From NCBI GenBank assembly GCA_017161705.1, contig JADFCW010000025.1, forward strand, positions 1 through 36,693: a stretch of DNA of 36,693 bases, read 5' to 3'. Below, in pieces: positions 1 to 9,947 of this stretch. How positions within the stretch are numbered: the stretch's first letter is position 1; every line of letters starts with the position of its first letter. The notes beneath the pieces are model-generated. The model was not told the DNA's origin. It saw nothing but the letters and a program-made list of their open reading frames with translations, and did not search any database. The position numbers and the translations under genes are program-made. Source of the stretch: Candidatus Sumerlaeota bacterium. GTDB lineage: Bacteria > Sumerlaeota > Sumerlaeia > JADFCW01.

Positions 1-1082
1 CGTCCGGGCTGGGCACCTCCAACCGCAGCGGGAGCCTCAGCGCGCGCCCCGAGCCCGGCAGGCCTTCGGCTCCACCTTCGATCTCGTTGCCCAGACCAGA
101 TTCGGGAACGCGCAGCGGTCCGCCTTCGGTGTCGGATCCGGGTCTGCTTTCACGGCGGGGCACAGGGCCGTCGGCGCCCAGCATTCCGGGAGTCAAACCG
201 GGCGTTGAGCCGGGACGAGTGCCGGACATCGGCAACGTTACGCCGGGCATTTCCAGCCGCAGCAATCGTCCGCCCGCCTCAGGAGGCACGGGTACGACGC
301 CGCGGGTTCCCGATATTTCCAATCGCGGCACAATCTCGCGCCCGTCGCCTACGATTCCGGATGTTGGCACCGGCCGATCGGGGGATGTGATTCGGCAGGC
401 CCGGCCCGATCTGCCGCGGAGCGCCGGGACGTTGTCGAGCCGCGGGACTTTGGATCCGCGCCTGCCGCGCTCGATGATGCCCAATGTCCCGGATGTGGAC
501 AGCGTGCGGCGGGCCGCTGGCGATTCCGAGCACCACCGGCGGTTCCTCCCGCCCCTTCCGCCTCCGCCACCCTTCCCCGGCTTTATTGACCGAGACTACC
601 ACGATCGCTGGCGACGGCATTATCACGATTACGCCGATCATTGGTTCGGAGGACATATCGGGTGGAGAACGTTCATTCACGGCTGTGTTGCAGCGCCATG
701 GTTCTGGCCTGCCTATCCCAGAGTGTATGTCCACCCGTGGGTGTATGGTTTCTACGACCCGATTGTCTATGTCCGCTACGGCTGGACGGCGCCGGTCTGG
801 TGCGGCTACGTATATGAGCCGTGGTGGGATTGGTGCGATGCGCCGTTTGTGTATTACTACTTTCGCTATCCGGCACGGTTCAGTTTCCACATCACGCTGA
901 CCAACAGCTACAGCGATTATGGGGACTATGGCGACTACAGTGTGAGCTACAGCGACTACGTGGATCCAAGCGATGTCACCCTGGTTGCCGGCGACCGGCC
1001 GCTGGGGCTTTGGGTTCCGGGGCATTATGATCAAACCTTGGACGGCGAGTGGGTGTGGATGCCGGGGTATTACGCCTATTGA
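1..1082 (+). CDS. Pro/Ser/Arg-rich then Tyr/Trp-rich protein with C-terminal WVPGxY-type motifs, 5' truncated by window edge
   Basis: Frame is open from the window start (track ORF begins at an internal TTG at 87); ends ...LGLWVPGHYDQTLDGEWVWMPGYYAY then stop; strong terminator follows. Confidence 0.6.
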   Translation, partial: SGLGTSNRSGSLSARPEPGRPSAPPSISLPRPDSGTRSGPPSVSDPGLLSRRGTGPSAPSIPGVKPGVEPGRVPDIGNVTPGISSRSNRPPASGGTGTTPRVPDISNRGTISRPSPTIPDVGTGRSGDVIRQARPDLPRSAGTLSSRGTLDPRLPRSMMPNVPDVDSVRRAAGDSEHHRRFLPPLPPPPPFPGFIDRDYHDRWRRHYHDYADHWFGGHIGWRTFIHGCVAAPWFWPAYPRVYVHPWVYGFYDPIVYVRYGWTAPVWCGYVYEPWWDWCDAPFVYYYFRYPARFSFHITLTNSYSDYGDYGDYSVSYSDYVDPSDVTLVAGDRPLGLWVPGHYDQTLDGEWVWMPGYYAY

Positions 1083-1170
1083 TAAGGAGTCGGAAGCGGC
1101 TCGACGTGAGACCTGGGCGATCTGCCCACGAGATATGGCTGAAAACGCAAGGGTGCATTTGTGGATGCGC

Positions 1171-1205
1171 AAAGGCGGCGAACCAGACTTCGCCGCCTTT
1201 TTCTT
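1171..1205 (+). terminator. Rho-independent terminator
   Basis: AAAGGCGGCGAA-ccagac-TTCGCCGCCTTT perfect 12-bp stem, then TTCTT; lies ~90 bp after the stop at 1082. Confidence 0.85.
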
Positions 1206-1266
1206 GACGCACCAGGGGATTGTCCTTACACTTTCCTATTCGATCCTGCAGGAAAAGGAATAGTTC

Positions 1267-1500
1267 ATGTTCGCAAAGCAGCCACACAAGGGACGACGGG
1301 GACAAACCCGCCAAGAAGCCCTGCTCATCCTTCTGGTCTGCGGCATCGCGCTCGCGGCCGCGCTATCGGTTTTTGTGCCAGCCATTCGGCGGGTGTGGGT
1401 AGGATTGGGGCGCAGCCTGCTGGGCTATCAGGGCTCGACAACGGCACGCGATCTGCCCGTGGCCAGTGTCGCCGGCGAAGGCATTCAGGAGCAAAAATGA
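1267..1500 (+). CDS. Small single-TM pilin-like/secreted protein (77 aa)
   Basis: MFAKQPHKGRRG|QTRQEALLILLVCGIALAAALSVFVP: basic N-terminus, G followed by E at +5 and a hydrophobic helix; overlaps the next gene by ATGA. Confidence 0.6.
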   Translation: MFAKQPHKGRRGQTRQEALLILLVCGIALAAALSVFVPAIRRVWVGLGRSLLGYQGSTTARDLPVASVAGEGIQEQK

Positions 1501-3110
1501 CCGGCCAGGTCGTTGACGGCAAATTTGAAATCCTCGACGAAATCGGCCACGGCGGGATGGGTGTCGTCTATCGGGCGCGCCAGATCTCACTGGATCGGAT
1601 TGTGGCTCTGAAAATGCTCTCCGCCTCGCTGGTGGACGACCCCGAATTCCGCAGCCGATTCTGTCAGGAAGCCAAGATCATCGCCCGCCTGAACCACCCC
1701 AATATTCTGCACGTGTATGACATTCTCGACCATGGCACGGATTTCTGGATTGTCATGGAGTATCTCGAGGGGCGGTCGCTCCGCGACGTCTTGCGCGATG
1801 CCGGACGTTTGCCCATCGCCAGGGCGGTTCATATTGCCGCGCAGGTGGCCGGCGGTCTGGCCTATGCACACAGCAAAGGCATCATTCATCGCGACATCAA
1901 ACCCGACAACATCATGATGCTTCCCGACGATCAGGTGAAGATCATGGACTTCGGGATCGCCCATTTGCGCGGCTCGTCCATTCACACGCAAACCGGCGTG
2001 GCCATGGGCACGCCGCAATTCATGTCGCCCGAACAGGCGGCCGGCAAACCCGTGGACGCCCGCAGCGATCTCTACTCGCTGACTGTCGTGCTTTACCGCA
2101 TGCTGACGGGCGAGTTGCCCTTTACGGCCGACAGCCCCGTGGCCGTGGCGCTCAAGCACGTGCAAGAGCCGCCGCCGCGGCCCAGCAAGGTCAATCCGGC
2201 GATTCCGCCGGCTCTCGATGCGCTGGTTCTGAAGGGCATGGCCAAGAAACCCGACGAGCGGTTTCAGAGCGCCGAAGAGATGCGCGAGGCGTTATTGCAT
2301 CCGGATTTTCGCGTGGAACCCGCGGCGGCCCCCTCCGCATCGCCCGAAGAAACGTATGTTGCCGCGCCTGCGCAGCCGCTGGCCTTTTCGCCGCCGCCCC
2401 CGGCGGCCGAATCCATCGGCACAGCCTCGACGCCCGTGCTCGTTCCCGTCCGTCGGATGCGGGTTCGCCCCCTTTGGGCGGCGGCGGTTGCAGGCGGATT
2501 GTTGGCCGGAGTCTGGGTCCTTCACATGCTCTATGGGAACCATTCGCAGCCCGACGAGACCTTCCCCCGCACTCCGGCTGCGCTTTCGCCCGACGCCAGG
2601 AGCGAGAGCGACCCCAAGCTGCCGCGGCGCAAGACGGGCGAGCGGGCCAGCGCGCTTGAACTGCTTCTGAACAGTCTCAACGAGCCAAAGCCCCGCAATC
2701 CGGCGGAAGCGGAAAAACGGTTCAAGGAAGCGCTGCGCCTGAAGCGCGACTGGGAGAATTCGCCGCAATTGCTTCGGAATCCCAACCTTCTGCTTTGCCT
2801 CGAACCCTTCGTGGATTGCATCAATTTCGACACCAGCCATACGCTCCACAGCATAGAGTTTATCCGGTTTCTGACCGAGGCGACCGAGCAGCAGACGATC
2901 GGGTCGGCGTTTCGCGCCCAGCTGAGGGAGACCGCCCTCGGCCAAATTGCCAAAGTCCGCCGACTGCCCGACGCGGACCTCTATCGGGCGGAGCTGGACA
3001 AGATCGAAGCGCGGTTGCTGACGGAGCCGCCGGCCACAACGTCTCCTCTATCGGCCGCGCGTCCCGGCATGCCCGCCGACGCGCGAACCGACGATCTCGA
3101 TATGCCATGA
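1497..3110 (+). CDS. Serine/threonine protein kinase with a single TM and a C-terminal extracytoplasmic region
   Basis: YRARQISLDRIVALK, HRDIKPDNIM, DFGIAH and GTPQFMSPEQ motifs; Pro-rich linker; TM LWAAAVAGGLLAGVWVLHML. Start placed at ATG 1497 inside the track ORF 1161..3110. Confidence 0.92.
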   Translation: MTGQVVDGKFEILDEIGHGGMGVVYRARQISLDRIVALKMLSASLVDDPEFRSRFCQEAKIIARLNHPNILHVYDILDHGTDFWIVMEYLEGRSLRDVLRDAGRLPIARAVHIAAQVAGGLAYAHSKGIIHRDIKPDNIMMLPDDQVKIMDFGIAHLRGSSIHTQTGVAMGTPQFMSPEQAAGKPVDARSDLYSLTVVLYRMLTGELPFTADSPVAVALKHVQEPPPRPSKVNPAIPPALDALVLKGMAKKPDERFQSAEEMREALLHPDFRVEPAAAPSASPEETYVAAPAQPLAFSPPPPAAESIGTASTPVLVPVRRMRVRPLWAAAVAGGLLAGVWVLHMLYGNHSQPDETFPRTPAALSPDARSESDPKLPRRKTGERASALELLLNSLNEPKPRNPAEAEKRFKEALRLKRDWENSPQLLRNPNLLLCLEPFVDCINFDTSHTLHSIEFIRFLTEATEQQTIGSAFRAQLRETALGQIAKVRRLPDADLYRAELDKIEARLLTEPPATTSPLSAARPGMPADARTDDLDMP

Positions 3111-3117
3111 CAGTCCG

Positions 3118-3330
3118 TATGAAAGATTGGAGGGCGGCCGCGGAAGCGAGGGCAATCGTTTGTCTTGCGATGAACCCGTACGGCAAAGCGGCAGCCATGC
3201 TGCCGCTTTTGCCCGCCAAGTTTCGATGCATTGAACGCGGCCTGCGGCCATAAGCAAACATGGAATGCTCCATAAAGATGCATGCGGTTTGGCTAGATCT
3301 TTAAACGAAAAAATCCGAAAGATTGAATTG
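3118..3330 (+). repeat. Long intergenic repeat, copy 1 (contains a single palindrome at 3188-3206)
   Basis: Shares ATGAAAGATT..., GGGCAATCGYTTGTCTTGCGATGAAC, AAAGCGGCAGC..GCTGCCGCTTT, GAACGCGGCCT and ACAAACATGGAATGCTYCAYAAAG blocks, in the same order, with the reverse complement of ~32770-33100. Confidence 0.8.
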
Positions 3331-3377
3331 CATGTTGGGTGCGCTGGAAACATGCCCTGTTCCACGGGAGGTCTGAG

Positions 3378-4088
3378 GTGCGCCTGAACTTCTCTGACGA
3401 GCGTCTCCTGGCCATTGTGGCCCATCCGGACGACGCCGAGTTGCTCTGTGCAGGTACACTGGCGCGGGCCAAAGCCGACGGCGCAGCTATCGGATTGTGT
3501 GTGCTCTGCCGGGGCGACAAAGGGCAGCCGGCCCGTCCGATCAAAAACCTTGCCGTCGTCCGCCGCCGCGAACTCAACGCCGCCGCGCGACTGCTCGGCG
3601 CCGAATTGTTTCGCGGCGAATTCAGCGACGGCGAACTCGCCGACACCTATGCATCCCGCCGCGCGGTGATTGAAATTGTCCGCCGCTTCGCCCCCACGCT
3701 AATCCTCGCCCATTCGCCCGCCGACTATCATGCCGACCACCGCGCGGCCTCCGCCCTGGCCGAGGCCGCCTCGTGGTTCTGCGCCTCGCCGGGCCACAAG
3801 ACCCCCTCGCCCGCACTGCCTGCGCCGCCTGCGCTCTGGTGGATGGACACCATCAATATGATCGGCTTCGAACCCGGGTTTTTCGTGGACGTAACGAAGT
3901 ATCTGGACTTGAAACGAAAGATGCTCTTATGCCATCGCAGCCAGATGCGCAGGGGCAGCGAAATCCGTTTCGGCCCATTGATGGAGCAAATGATGTTTCA
4001 GGCCGCTGCGCGCGGCGCTCAGGCGGGGGTTCGCGGCGCCGAGGCTTTTCAAACTTACTGTGCCTGGAAACGCGCCCGTGCCTGGTAA
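3378..4088 (+). CDS. PIG-L/LmbE family deacetylase (possible BshB-type)
   Basis: LLAIVAHPDDAELLCAGTLARAKADG; HSPADYHADH motif; GTG start at 3378 preceded by GGGAGGT. Confidence 0.85.
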   Translation: MRLNFSDERLLAIVAHPDDAELLCAGTLARAKADGAAIGLCVLCRGDKGQPARPIKNLAVVRRRELNAAARLLGAELFRGEFSDGELADTYASRRAVIEIVRRFAPTLILAHSPADYHADHRAASALAEAASWFCASPGHKTPSPALPAPPALWWMDTINMIGFEPGFFVDVTKYLDLKRKMLLCHRSQMRRGSEIRFGPLMEQMMFQAAARGAQAGVRGAEAFQTYCAWKRARAW

Positions 4089-4261
4089 CCGCTTCATTCC
4101 CCGCAGTAAGAAGTCAGACCGCCCCCTTTTCAATCGAATGGCCCTTTCGACTTGAAAAAGCCCCAACGCCGGAGCGGTGCCGGGTGCCGCCTCCTGGAGC
4201 GAACTCTCTCTGCTTGTTCCAGTACGTTGTTGTCCAGCGTGCTTGTTGGCCGGCGGGTGCT

Positions 4262-6154
4262 TCAGCTTACGTCGCTTTGGGTGATGCGCATGACCTCGGT
4301 CGTGGTGGTCTGGCCGAGGAGCACTTTTTCCCAGCCATCCATGCGCAAGGTGCGCATGCCTTTGCTGACGGCGTAGCGTTTGATTCGGGCGGAGGACTCG
4401 GACCGGATGATCATCTGGCGGGCGGTCGAGTCGGGAACAAAGATTTCGTGGATGGCGGTTCGGCCGCGATAGCCGCTGAAGCCGCACCGGTCGCATCCCC
4501 TGCCGCGGCGGAATTCGTAGTCGCGATACTTGGCGGGATCATAGCCCATTTCGCGGATTTCTTCTTCGCGCGGCCGATAGCTTTCCGCACACTGGTGGCA
4601 GATGCGCCGCACAAGTCGCTGAGCGATCACGGCCTGAATGGACGAGGAGACCAGGAAGGGTTTCACGCCGATGTCAATCAAACGGGTCGTGGCGCCCGGC
4701 GCGTCGTTGGTGTGAAGCGTGCTGAAGACGAGGTGGCCGGTCAGGGCGGCGCGAATGCCGATCTCCGCCGTTTCCATATCGCGGATTTCGCCGACCATCA
4801 GAATTTCGGGGGCCTGGCGCAGCGCCGACCGCAGGCACGCCGCGAACGTCAAGCCTATGCTCTCATCCACCTGCACCTGGCAGATGCCCTCGAGCATATA
4901 CTCGACCGGGTTTTCGATCGTGATGATTTTGCGATCGGGCGTGTTTAGGGTCGAGAGCGCCGAGTACAGCGTCGTCGTCTTGCCGGAACCCGTCGGTCCG
5001 GTCATCAAGATGACGCCGTTGGGTGCGCGGATCAGCTGCTCGAACAGGCGAATGTTGTCCGGGAGGAACCCGACGTCGGACAGACCCAGAAGCACGCTGC
5101 TCTGATCGAGCAGACGCATGACGATGCTTTCGCCGTAAATGGCCGGCAGAGACGACACACGGACGTCAATCAGCTTCTTTCCCCCCTGAAGGTTCAGCTT
5201 GATGCGTCCGTCCTGCGGGAGGCGCTTTTCGGCCAGGTCCATGCCGGAAAGCACTTTGAGCCGCGAGATGATGGCCTTTTGCCATTTCTTGGGTGGCGAA
5301 GGAATTTCCTGCAGCACGCCGTCAATGCGGAAGCGCACGACGAGACTATTCTTGGCCGGCTCGATGTGAATGTCGCTCGCGCGGTCATGGATGGCCTGTT
5401 TGAAAATCAGGTCCACGAATTTCACGACCGGCGCTTGATTGATCTCCTGGACCTCGTCGAGATTGATGTTCGAGTAATAGTCTTTCGCCTCTTCCTTGGC
5501 GACTTCCGTGGTGAAGTCCTCGTACAGCTGATTGACCTCGTCGGCCTCGTAGTAGCGGCGGAGGGCATGGATGATTTCATCTTCCGGCGCGATCAGGCCC
5601 ACCACTTTTTTCTGCAGGATGCGTTCAAGGTCGTCGGTCGTCTGAATGTTGAGCGGGTCGGCCAGGGCCACGTAGATGGTGTCCGGCGTGACGCGGACGG
5701 GGAAAACGCGATAGTTGCGGGCGACCTTGGGGTCAATGGCCGCGAGCAATTCGGGCGTGACTTTGATCTCGTGCAGCGAGACCTTCTCCATGCCCATTTC
5801 CTGGGCGAGGGCATCGAGGATTTCCTCCTCGCGCACCAGACCGGTGTTGACCACGGCCTTGCGCAACGTCATGCCGGCCTCGTTCTGCAGCGACTCCTGA
5901 ATGTCGCGGAGCATGGAGGACGAAACCAGGCCGGCTTGCTCGAGAACGCGGCCGATCAGGGCCGAATTGTCGGCGATCCCGCGGCCGTCCGCGCCCGGAC
6001 GCGCCACGGCCTTTTGGGCCTTTTCCGTGGGCGGAGCAATCTCATTGCCCTTTTTCAACGGATGCGCTTCCTCGCCGCGCGGAACTACCCGCCGGGGATC
6101 CATGGGAATTTGCGCGCTGGGTTTTTCCGGTGCCATGATGGAACCATCCTTCAC
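4262..6154 (-). CDS. pilB: PilB/GspE-family type IV pilus/type II secretion ATPase
   Basis: Walker A GPTGSGKTTTLYSAL, ASP/His boxes, Zn motif CHQCAESY...CDRCGFSGYRGRTAI, N-terminal MshEN-like region. Start could be the internal ATG at 6136. Confidence 0.92.
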   Translation of the reverse strand: MKDGSIMAPEKPSAQIPMDPRRVVPRGEEAHPLKKGNEIAPPTEKAQKAVARPGADGRGIADNSALIGRVLEQAGLVSSSMLRDIQESLQNEAGMTLRKAVVNTGLVREEEILDALAQEMGMEKVSLHEIKVTPELLAAIDPKVARNYRVFPVRVTPDTIYVALADPLNIQTTDDLERILQKKVVGLIAPEDEIIHALRRYYEADEVNQLYEDFTTEVAKEEAKDYYSNINLDEVQEINQAPVVKFVDLIFKQAIHDRASDIHIEPAKNSLVVRFRIDGVLQEIPSPPKKWQKAIISRLKVLSGMDLAEKRLPQDGRIKLNLQGGKKLIDVRVSSLPAIYGESIVMRLLDQSSVLLGLSDVGFLPDNIRLFEQLIRAPNGVILMTGPTGSGKTTTLYSALSTLNTPDRKIITIENPVEYMLEGICQVQVDESIGLTFAACLRSALRQAPEILMVGEIRDMETAEIGIRAALTGHLVFSTLHTNDAPGATTRLIDIGVKPFLVSSSIQAVIAQRLVRRICHQCAESYRPREEEIREMGYDPAKYRDYEFRRGRGCDRCGFSGYRGRTAIHEIFVPDSTARQMIIRSESSARIKRYAVSKGMRTLRMDGWEKVLLGQTTTTEVMRITQSDVS

Positions 6155-6583
6155 GAAGGAAACGCAAATCCCTTTGCTTTGCGCGTCCTGCCAATCAAAA
6201 ATTCTGCGCCGAACCCGCTTACGGCGTCAACCAAAAATGTGCCTGCCGACAGACAGACAAACGAACGTCTATAACTTTTCCTCTTGCCTGTCAACAGAAC
6301 ATCGCCAAAAACCGGCAAGGCCCCAGCCTGCCATTGAAAGAAATCGTTGCGAAACGCAGCCGAACAGGTTTGCATCGGCCGTTTTGATTCTGCGGTATGC
6401 CGAATCTGCCGCAATCCTGGAGGCCGGGGGAAGACCGCGGCGAGAAATCCCTAGCAGCCGCGCGAGGCTCCGGATGCCCGAATGCGGAGTTTACAAGGCA
6501 GGCCGGCTCTCTGCCGTGATCGTTTGGCATCGGCAGGGCATCGTTCTTCGCCGGCTCTGCCCAAATAACAAGAGGAGCAGCCA

Positions 6584-7837
6584 ATGCCCCGCGACTTTGC
6601 TTCCGCCGTTTGGTACAAATGGGCTGTAGTGGGGATGCTTTGGTTTGTATGCTTTTTTAATTATGTCGACCGACAGGGTATCTTCTCCGTTTTTCCGCTT
6701 CTGGAGCAACCCGACAAAGGACTGGGTTTATCCAAGCAACAGCTGGCCCTGATTGGCTCGGCCTTCATGTGGGTTTATGCCGGGTCGGGTTGGCTGGCCG
6801 GCATCATCGGCGACCTCGTCCGACGCAAAACGGTCATCCTTGGCGGCTTCCTGTTCTGGTCTGTGGTCACCCTGGCTTTTGGGTTTGCCACGAAATACTG
6901 GCATCTTGTGGCTTTGCGCGCCATCGAGGGACTCGGCGAGGCTTTCTACTTTCCCGCCGCTATGGCCATGATCAGCGCTTATCACGGCAAGGCCACGCGC
7001 TCGAAAGCCATGGGCATCCACCAGTCCAGTGTCTATGTGGGCACGATTGCCGGCGGCGCGATCGCGGGTGTCATGGGCGAGTATCTGGGGTGGCGGTCGT
7101 CGTTCTTTCTGTTTGGCGGGCTTGGTGTTTTGGTTGCCTTGCTGCTTTGGGTGTTTCTCAAAGAGCCCAGTGCAGAACAACTGGCGGCATCGCGGCAGGA
7201 GGCGGCCGGGGCGCAGCCGGCCCGCCGCTTCAACTTTCCCATGGTCATCGTTCTGGCGCTCGTGTTTATTGGTGCCAACTCGGTCGCCTCGATTTTTCTG
7301 GCCTGGACGCCGACATTTCTTCACGACAAGTTCGCCATCAGCGTCTCGCGTGCGTCGGTCTATGCCTCGGCCTATTTGCAGACATTCTCGATTCTCGGCG
7401 TTCTGTTCGGCGGCTGGCTGGCCGACCGTTTGGTGCGGCGCTTCCTTGGCGGGCGCCCGATGACCCAGGCTCTTGGTCTGTGCTGCGGCATGCCGTTCAT
7501 CTTTATGGTCGGCTGGTCTGACCAAATAAAAGCGACGTTGATGGCCCTTGCCCTGTTCGGTTTTTGCAAGGGGATTTACGACTCGAACATTTGGGCCTCG
7601 CTGCACGACGTAGTGCCCGCCGAACGCCGCGCAACCGCCGTCGGCGTCATCAACTCGATCAGCTGGTTCGGCGGCGGGCTGGCAGCCTACCTCATCGGCT
7701 ATTGCACTCAATGGTTCAGCATGAGCGTTATGATTAGCGCCGTCTCGGTCGTTTATTTGATCTTCGCTCTGGTCATGATCGGGGGCGTTCGCCGGTTCAT
7801 GAGCGGCCGGCAGCCGCTTCAGTTGCCGCACGGTTGA
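6584..7837 (+). CDS. MFS transporter
   Basis: 12-TM pattern; NYVDRQGIFSVFPLL, GDLVRRKTVILGG, FLKEPS. Confidence 0.9.
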   Translation: MPRDFASAVWYKWAVVGMLWFVCFFNYVDRQGIFSVFPLLEQPDKGLGLSKQQLALIGSAFMWVYAGSGWLAGIIGDLVRRKTVILGGFLFWSVVTLAFGFATKYWHLVALRAIEGLGEAFYFPAAMAMISAYHGKATRSKAMGIHQSSVYVGTIAGGAIAGVMGEYLGWRSSFFLFGGLGVLVALLLWVFLKEPSAEQLAASRQEAAGAQPARRFNFPMVIVLALVFIGANSVASIFLAWTPTFLHDKFAISVSRASVYASAYLQTFSILGVLFGGWLADRLVRRFLGGRPMTQALGLCCGMPFIFMVGWSDQIKATLMALALFGFCKGIYDSNIWASLHDVVPAERRATAVGVINSISWFGGGLAAYLIGYCTQWFSMSVMISAVSVVYLIFALVMIGGVRRFMSGRQPLQLPHG

Positions 7838-7887
7838 TCGTGCCCTCGGCGCCGTCGCATTCACAGCAGACAGGATTTCGCAATCCG

Positions 7888-9525
7888 ATGAACCCTATTT
7901 GGCCCGCTTACCTTGCCCGCGACGAACGCCTGGCCGATTTTTTCCTCCACTGGCCGGGCGACTGGGATTCGGCCGAAGCGTTGCGCCAGGACCGGCCGGC
8001 GCCACCGCTCGATCCGTCCGCTCTCGATCACCTACACCAGGCGCATGCGGCCTGGGGGGTTTCTCCGCGTGCCGCCCAACGCATTGACCTTTTGGGCGAT
8101 CCCAATACGCGCGTGGTTGCCACGGGCCAGCAAGCCGGCCTGCTCGGCGGCCCGCTTTTTACCCTCTACAAAGCCATCGCTGCCGTCCGCTGGGCCGAAC
8201 GGCTCGAACGCGAGCGAGGCGCCCCGGTTGTGCCGGTCTTCTGGGTCGCTTCCGAGGATGCCGATTTCGACGAGGTGCGCTCGTTCCGGTGGCCGGATGC
8301 CGAGGGCCGCTGGCAGCGATACGAATACCGCCCCGCCGCCTACCGCCCGGGCCAACCGGTTCACGACATTCCCGTCGAACTTCATCTGGCCGGCGACCTT
8401 GCCGATGTTTTTGCGCGCACGCGGCAAACTGAATTCACTGCAGCGCTGCGTGAACAGACCCACACGCTTATTGCCGCCTCCGACACGCTCGAAACGTTGT
8501 TTGTCCAAACTCTCGCATGGCTACTAGGCGACCGCGCGCCGGTATTTGTTTCCCCCCGCATGGCGTGGGTCCGCCGGGGCGCGGCCCGTCTTCTGGCGCG
8601 CGAACTAGCCGAGCCGGGCAAATCGAGCCGCCGCATCATCGCCGCCGGCGAGCGCCTGGCGTCGCGCGGTTTCGCACCCTCGCTCCATCGCCGGCCCGAG
8701 CATGTGAACGCTTTTGTTCTCCGCGGCGGTCTGCGGCACAAGATCCTTTTCAGGGGCGGAGCATTCGAGGCCATCGCGCCTTCCGGCGCCCGCGAACGCA
8801 TGGAACCCGCGCGTTTGCTTGCCGAACTCGAAGACGACCCCGGCCGCTTTGGCCTCAACGTGGCCACGCGACCTATCGTACAGGACGCCCTGCTGCCCAC
8901 GGTGGCCGCGGTTGCGGGGCCGGGCGAGGTCGCCTATTTTGCCCAGCTGCGCGAGGTCTACGAATTCTTCGACGTTCCCATGCCGGTTATTCTTCCGCGG
9001 CCGCAGGTTTGTTTGATCGAGCCGCGCGTCGAGCGGGCGCTCGGCCGGTTGCATATTGCTCTCGAAGCCCTTGCGCCGACCCTTGGAGAGTCGCCCGCCG
9101 CCTTCGATGCCCTGGCCCAGGGCGCCGTCGAACCTTGGGATATCGAGCAAGCCCTTCGCGACATTCGCAAACAGATGAACGACGCACTGGAATTCGCCGC
9201 CTCGCGCGTGGACTGCTCCGACCCGGCCGTTGCCCGCGCGCTCGAACGCCTGCGCGAGTCCCTCGCCGTCGGCTTGGACAAACTGGCCGAACGTCAGCGT
9301 CACGCTGCCGCCTCGCGCGACCAGGACCTGCACCGCGCGGTCGAAACGGCTCGCACGTCGCTTTGGCCCGACGGCCTGATGCAGGAACGCGCGGCTACCA
9401 TATTTTTCCCTTTCCTCAACCTATTTGGCCGGCCGCTGATCGAACACTTGTACGAGGCCATTGCCATAGACCCGACAGCGGTTCAGCCCATAGTGCTCTC
9501 GGCCTTGCCGTCCGCGCGGCATTAG
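7888..9525 (+). CDS. bshC: Putative bacillithiol biosynthesis cysteine-adding enzyme BshC
   Basis: VVATGQQAGLLGGPLFTLYKAIAAVRWAERLER..PVVPVFWVASEDADFDEV is characteristic of BshC/YllA; start chosen at ATG 7888 (MNPIWPAYL). Confidence 0.9.
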   Translation: MNPIWPAYLARDERLADFFLHWPGDWDSAEALRQDRPAPPLDPSALDHLHQAHAAWGVSPRAAQRIDLLGDPNTRVVATGQQAGLLGGPLFTLYKAIAAVRWAERLERERGAPVVPVFWVASEDADFDEVRSFRWPDAEGRWQRYEYRPAAYRPGQPVHDIPVELHLAGDLADVFARTRQTEFTAALREQTHTLIAASDTLETLFVQTLAWLLGDRAPVFVSPRMAWVRRGAARLLARELAEPGKSSRRIIAAGERLASRGFAPSLHRRPEHVNAFVLRGGLRHKILFRGGAFEAIAPSGARERMEPARLLAELEDDPGRFGLNVATRPIVQDALLPTVAAVAGPGEVAYFAQLREVYEFFDVPMPVILPRPQVCLIEPRVERALGRLHIALEALAPTLGESPAAFDALAQGAVEPWDIEQALRDIRKQMNDALEFAASRVDCSDPAVARALERLRESLAVGLDKLAERQRHAAASRDQDLHRAVETARTSLWPDGLMQERAATIFFPFLNLFGRPLIEHLYEAIAIDPTAVQPIVLSALPSARH

Positions 9526-9638
9526 CATTCGGCATACTCGGATCGAAAATATGCGAATCAAAAATGCCCGGAGTTCCTTCTTGACACGCCCGATCCCCGT
9601 GGCTCAATTTCCATAGAGATTCGGCTGTACAGGAGTCT

Positions 9639-9947
9639 TTGCAGATGATTCCCGAAGGGTTGGACGAGCTGGAACGCCGCATAACGGGCTTGCTCGAGCA
9701 TTATCGTGCGGCGCGCGAGCAGCTGCGCCAGACCGAAAGCCGCCTCGAAGCCTGCGAAAGCGAGCGCGCGCGCCTGGCCGAGGAAAACGATCGGTTGCGC
9801 GTCCGCGTCGCCGAGCTCGAAACCGAACAGGCCAGCCGCAGCAGCCGCGAGGAAGTAGTCCGCAATCGGCTGCAGCAAATCCTCGGCCAGATTGACTCGC
9901 TCGAGGCCGAGATTGCCAGGATGGAAACCTCCGGCCATGAATCCTGA
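9639..9947 (+). CDS. Small coiled-coil protein (102 aa), possible ZapB-like partner of ZapA
   Basis: Continuous heptad-like Leu/Glu/Arg pattern; overlaps the start of zapA. Confidence 0.7.
   Translation: MQMIPEGLDELERRITGLLEHYRAAREQLRQTESRLEACESERARLAEENDRLRVRVAELETEQASRSSREEVVRNRLQQILGQIDSLEAEIARMETSGHES

Noticed and set aside
3773-4948. 391-aa plus-strand ORF (and 5279..6274, 331 aa)
   Set aside because: Overlap LmbE and/or run antisense to the PilB/GspE gene.
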